Of a DNA stretch of 64,000 nt, positions 62,201 to 64,000 are shown piece after piece. Origin of the DNA: Donghicola eburneus (lineage in GTDB: Bacteria > Pseudomonadota > Alphaproteobacteria > Rhodobacterales > Rhodobacteraceae); NCBI RefSeq assembly GCF_900115865.1, contig NZ_FOXY01000008.1, forward strand, positions 124,001 through 188,000. The letters are read 5' to 3'. The notes below the pieces were generated by a model, which saw only the letters and a list, made by a program, of their open reading frames with translations, was not told the origin of the DNA and made no database searches. The position numbers and the translations under genes are program-made. Every line of letters starts with the position of its first letter. Positions within the stretch are counted from its first letter, which is position 1.

Positions 62201-62623
62201 CGCGTCCTTCATCACCTTTTCAAACGCTTCGCGGTGCTCGGCGGTGTCGTTCGCCTGATCCACCTGCGCCAGATAGGGAGCCAGATCGACGCGCAGCTCC
62301 CGCTCGTACTCGAACGGCATTTCCATCGCAGAGTCGTCGAGGAAGAAGTCGAACGGATTGATCGCTACCATTTCGGCGACCAGCGTGACGGTCACGCTCA
62401 GCTCCTTGGCCTTCTCCGGAAAGGCCAGACGGGCCTGCCAGTTCGCGAACGCGTCTTGCTGCCAGTTCAAGAAATGGTCTGACGGGGTAATCTGCAGATC
62501 GTAACTTTTGATGGGTGTCCGCGTGTGGGGTGCGGGGCGCAGGCGGACGATGTGAGCGCCAAGACCGACCAGCTTGTCATATGAGTAAGTGGTGCGGTGT
62601 TTGAGCGAGACAGTAATTGTCAT
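59285..62623 (-). CDS. Transglutaminase-like / DUF2126 putative amidoligase fusion
   Basis: The ATG at 62623 begins MTITVSLKHRTTYSYDKLVG, the usual start of this family, giving 1112 residues. The N-terminal third is a transglutaminase-like domain with a complete triad: C187 (GSCRDSAW), H236 (DLHAWCEVY) and D252 (GLDPTSG). The rest is DUF2126, a putative amidoligase of the glutamine-synthetase fold, with GGEPTFV, VIEVNIHP, GGGNHIVVGG and VEFRGFEMPPH. Comparative genomics has linked these proteins with circularly permuted ATP-grasp enzymes, as at the next gene, in unknown peptide synthesis or modification. No signal peptide is seen. The biological substrate is unknown. Confidence 0.87.
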   Translation of the reverse strand: MTITVSLKHRTTYSYDKLVGLGAHIVRLRPAPHTRTPIKSYDLQITPSDHFLNWQQDAFANWQARLAFPEKAKELSVTVTLVAEMVAINPFDFFLDDSAMEMPFEYERELRVDLAPYLAQVDQANDTAEHREAFEKVMKDAPQPEGVTIDWLVALNSYLQQSIAYTVRMEPGVQKPGETVSKALGSCRDSAWLMVAMLRRFGYAARFVSGYLIQLAADLKAVDGPSGPEEDFTDLHAWCEVYLPGAGWVGLDPTSGLFAGEGHIPLACTPSPSSAAPITGAHEPAEVAFDFEMSVTRIAEPPRITRPLTPSQWSEIDRAGKIVDKKLQENDVRLTMGGEPTFVSEMNRDADEWTIGAVGPTKRDYADRLIRKLRDRFAPGGVIQHGQGKWYPGEPLPRWAFALIWRGDGNPVWSDISRIAEEKQTNADHKSAENFMNHLTQALDVETEAAMPAYEDPLEFMEMEHKLPADLSPADNRLENPVDRQRLARVFDKGFKNPVAYVLPLQLAQAEDKRPKRRFRWQATRWTTRRGQIFLIPGDSPAGFRLPLTALNAYPAADPEMYRDPMTQPRKLEPETEKDVDKKAEETLRQMRIRSQQDWVGSGSLVSSPGNYARTALSVEPRDGKLTVFLPPTPSGEAYIDLIEAIEEASAASGEPIRIEGYEPPHDPRLNVIKVTPDPGVIEVNIHPAQSWDQLSEITEVLYEEARQCGLDSTTFQIDGRPVGSGGGNHIVVGGNTPADSPFLRRPDVLGSIIRYWQNHPSLSYLFSGLFIGPTSQAPRLDEARHDALYEMEIALKELDRLGQNPPLWLVDRIFRNLLVDSTGNTHRAEICIDKLYSPDGPTGRLGLVEFRGFEMPPHWQMSMAQALIIRGLIAWFWEEPYRGSLKPMGTHLHDSYLLPTPLWDDFKTVLNDLSNAHGVPFDIEWYQAQLNFRFPVAGQSKVGDTTMTIRNAIEPWLVLGEEGVPGGTARYVDSSVERVEVQLQNFDASRYQLLCNGVVVPVTKMSDGSHVAGIRFRSWQPWKALHPTIPAHGPLRLVIYDPYNGVSIGGATYHTFHPGGRSHDNRPINALEAEGRRMARFFPGADLAPGQTPSFLGTHPDFPMTLDMRRT

Positions 62624-62734
62624 AATTTTAGGCAGTCCGTACGTTTGGTAAGCAAATGGTATGCGATACGCTTGAAGTCTTGGTTTAAACCTGCACCACT
62701 CAACCATGGATAGCTAGAGTTATTGGGGGGTTAT

Positions 62735-64000
62735 GTGGTCGCGTATTACGATGAAATGAAAGACCGCGCAGGAATTAAGCCAGCGTATGCCGATGTGGCC
62801 GAATGGGCCAAGGCGACAACCGCTGAGGATCTGCGACTTCGCCAGAACGAGGCGGAAGGTCTGTTTCGAAGAAATGGTATTACTTTTGCGGTGTACGGAG
62901 AGGGGGGAGACCCCGAGCGACTGATCCCGTTTGATTTGATGCCCCGCGTGTTTTCCTCGAGCGAGTGGGATGTGATTGAACGCGGTTCGATCCAACGCGC
63001 TCGCGCGTTGAACGCCTTTTTGACCGATGTTTACGGTAAGCGCGAGTTTATCAAAGCCGGTAAGATACCCGCGCGTCTGGTCGAAGGTAACCCCGCCTAC
63101 GAGCCGATTATGCAGGGCATTCAGCCGGTCGGTGACATCTTCTCGCACATCATTGGCGTCGATTTGGTGCGTACCGGCCCTGACGAGTTCAACGTACTCG
63201 AGGACAACTGCCGCACGCCATCTGGCATCTCATATGTGTTGCAGAACCGCGAAGTGATGCAGCGCATCATGCCGTCGATGTTCCGTAGCGGGCAGGTTCG
63301 TCCGGTCGATCATTATGGCGATATGTTGGCCGCCGCGATGCAGTCCGTCGCCCCCGACGACTGCGACGGCCGACCCACATTAGCGATTCTGACGCCTGGC
63401 CACTATAACTCGGCCTATTTCGAGCATAGCTTCCTCGCTGATATTATGGGCATCGAACTAGTCGAAGGGCAGGATTTGTTCGTTGAGAACGACATGCTCT
63501 TTATGCGGACGATCCGCGGGCCAGAGCGAATCCACGTTCTGTATCGCCGGATCGATGATGCATTCTTGGATCCCGAAGCCTTTAATCCCGACAGTATGCT
63601 GGGTGTGCCAGGTCTGATGCGGGCCTATGCGGCTGGCGGTGTGACCATCGTCAATGCCCCTGGCGCGGGCGTAGCGGACGACAAGGCAACTTATGTCTAT
63701 GTGCCGGAAATGATCCGCTTCTTCCTTGGCGAAGAGCCGATCTTGCCGAACGTAGAGACGTGGCAGTGTGCGGACGAATCCGAGTGCAAATACGTGCTGG
63801 ATAATCTGTCTGAACTGGTGGTGAAAGAAGTCCACGGTTCGGGTGGTTACGGCATGCTGATTGGCCCGAAATCGACCAAGGCCGAGATCGAGAAGTTCGA
63901 AGGCCTGATCAAGGCGAACCCCGGTAACTACATCGCGCAGCCCACCTTGGCGCTGTCGACGGTCCCGTCACTCAGCGAAGAAGGACTCGCTCCGCGCCAT
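62735..64000 (+). CDS. Circularly permuted type 2 ATP-grasp protein, N-terminal part (runs off right edge)
   Basis: An open frame of 422 codons from a GTG at 62735 to the window end. A GGGGGG run four bases upstream is the ribosome site. The frame matches family members from its first residues (VVAYYDEMKDRAGI) onward. Conserved blocks are GITFAVYGEGG, IPFDLMPRVF, NCRTPSGISYVLQNR, GHYNSAYFEH, DDKATYVYVPEMIRFFLGEE and VVKEVHGSGGYGMLIGP. ATP-grasp enzymes join a carboxylate to an amine via an acyl-phosphate. It is divergent from the transglutaminase/amidoligase gene, 111 bases apart. An alpha-E domain gene and a second transglutaminase commonly follow such genes but lie beyond the window. Confidence 0.88.
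   Translation, partial: MVAYYDEMKDRAGIKPAYADVAEWAKATTAEDLRLRQNEAEGLFRRNGITFAVYGEGGDPERLIPFDLMPRVFSSSEWDVIERGSIQRARALNAFLTDVYGKREFIKAGKIPARLVEGNPAYEPIMQGIQPVGDIFSHIIGVDLVRTGPDEFNVLEDNCRTPSGISYVLQNREVMQRIMPSMFRSGQVRPVDHYGDMLAAAMQSVAPDDCDGRPTLAILTPGHYNSAYFEHSFLADIMGIELVEGQDLFVENDMLFMRTIRGPERIHVLYRRIDDAFLDPEAFNPDSMLGVPGLMRAYAAGGVTIVNAPGAGVADDKATYVYVPEMIRFFLGEEPILPNVETWQCADESECKYVLDNLSELVVKEVHGSGGYGMLIGPKSTKAEIEKFEGLIKANPGNYIAQPTLALSTVPSLSEEGLAPRH

Overview
The window is a contiguous piece of an alphaproteobacterial chromosome. It is most likely from the Rhodobacterales (Roseobacter group). The evidence is moderately high GC, tight operons with ATGA/TGATG overlaps, a rhizobial/roseobacter-type glycerol-3-phosphate operon (glpDSTPQUV-like plus glpK), a frcBCA-type fructose transporter with a ROK regulator, a pcaDCHGB operon behind PcaQ, and a NasTS-controlled nitrate assimilation operon. 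I see no insertion sequence, prophage, integrase or CRISPR array. No gap between genes exceeds about 275 bases.

Layout: 1-4.0 kb holds single genes: the N-terminal part of a Tat-exported cyclic nucleotide phosphodiesterase/5'-nucleotidase, NADH pyrophosphatase, an SRPBCC protein, prephenate dehydratase and a membrane cytochrome c. 4.1-9.9 kb is a yejABEF-type peptide ABC importer. 10-11.4 kb is a GlcD-type FAD oxidoreductase, followed by tRNA-Met. 11.6-23 kb is glpR, divergent from a long glycerol/glycerol-3-phosphate operon that ends in glpK and an iron-type alcohol dehydrogenase. 23-26.4 kb holds a soluble PAS chemoreceptor, a LysR-like regulator and a lone receiver-domain protein. 26.5-33.6 kb is pcaQ divergent from pcaDCHG, a BKACE-family gene, pcaB and scoAB. 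33.6-39.1 kb is a DeoR-type regulator divergent from an RND efflux pair. 39.2-44.6 kb is an inositol-monophosphatase-like gene, frcACB and a ROK regulator. 44.6-59.1 kb is one minus-strand nitrate operon: nasT, nasS, RNA leader, nrtA, nrtB, a two-domain nitrate ATPase, globin, nirB, nirD, nasA, a TrpD2-like gene and cysG. 59.3-64 kb is a transglutaminase/amidoligase fusion divergent from a circularly permuted ATP-grasp gene that runs off the window.

How the genes work together: glp imports glycerol-3-phosphate, phosphorylates glycerol and oxidises the product to dihydroxyacetone phosphate. The pca genes take protocatechuate to beta-ketoadipate. The lower pathway appears to use a beta-keto-acid cleavage enzyme plus succinyl-CoA:acetoacetate CoA-transferase instead of PcaIJ/PcaF. 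The nas operon imports nitrate and reduces it to ammonium, making siroheme for NirB. Its leader carries a two-hairpin ANTAR target that overlaps an intrinsic terminator.

The observations I rate highest are the BKACE-SCOT version of the beta-ketoadipate pathway, the ANTAR leader, two ATPase pairs (GlpS/GlpT and the fused nitrate ATPase) with complementary degenerate motifs, and the transglutaminase-amidoligase/ATP-grasp pair, whose product is unknown. Functions are inferred from remembered family sequences and motifs; no database search was run.
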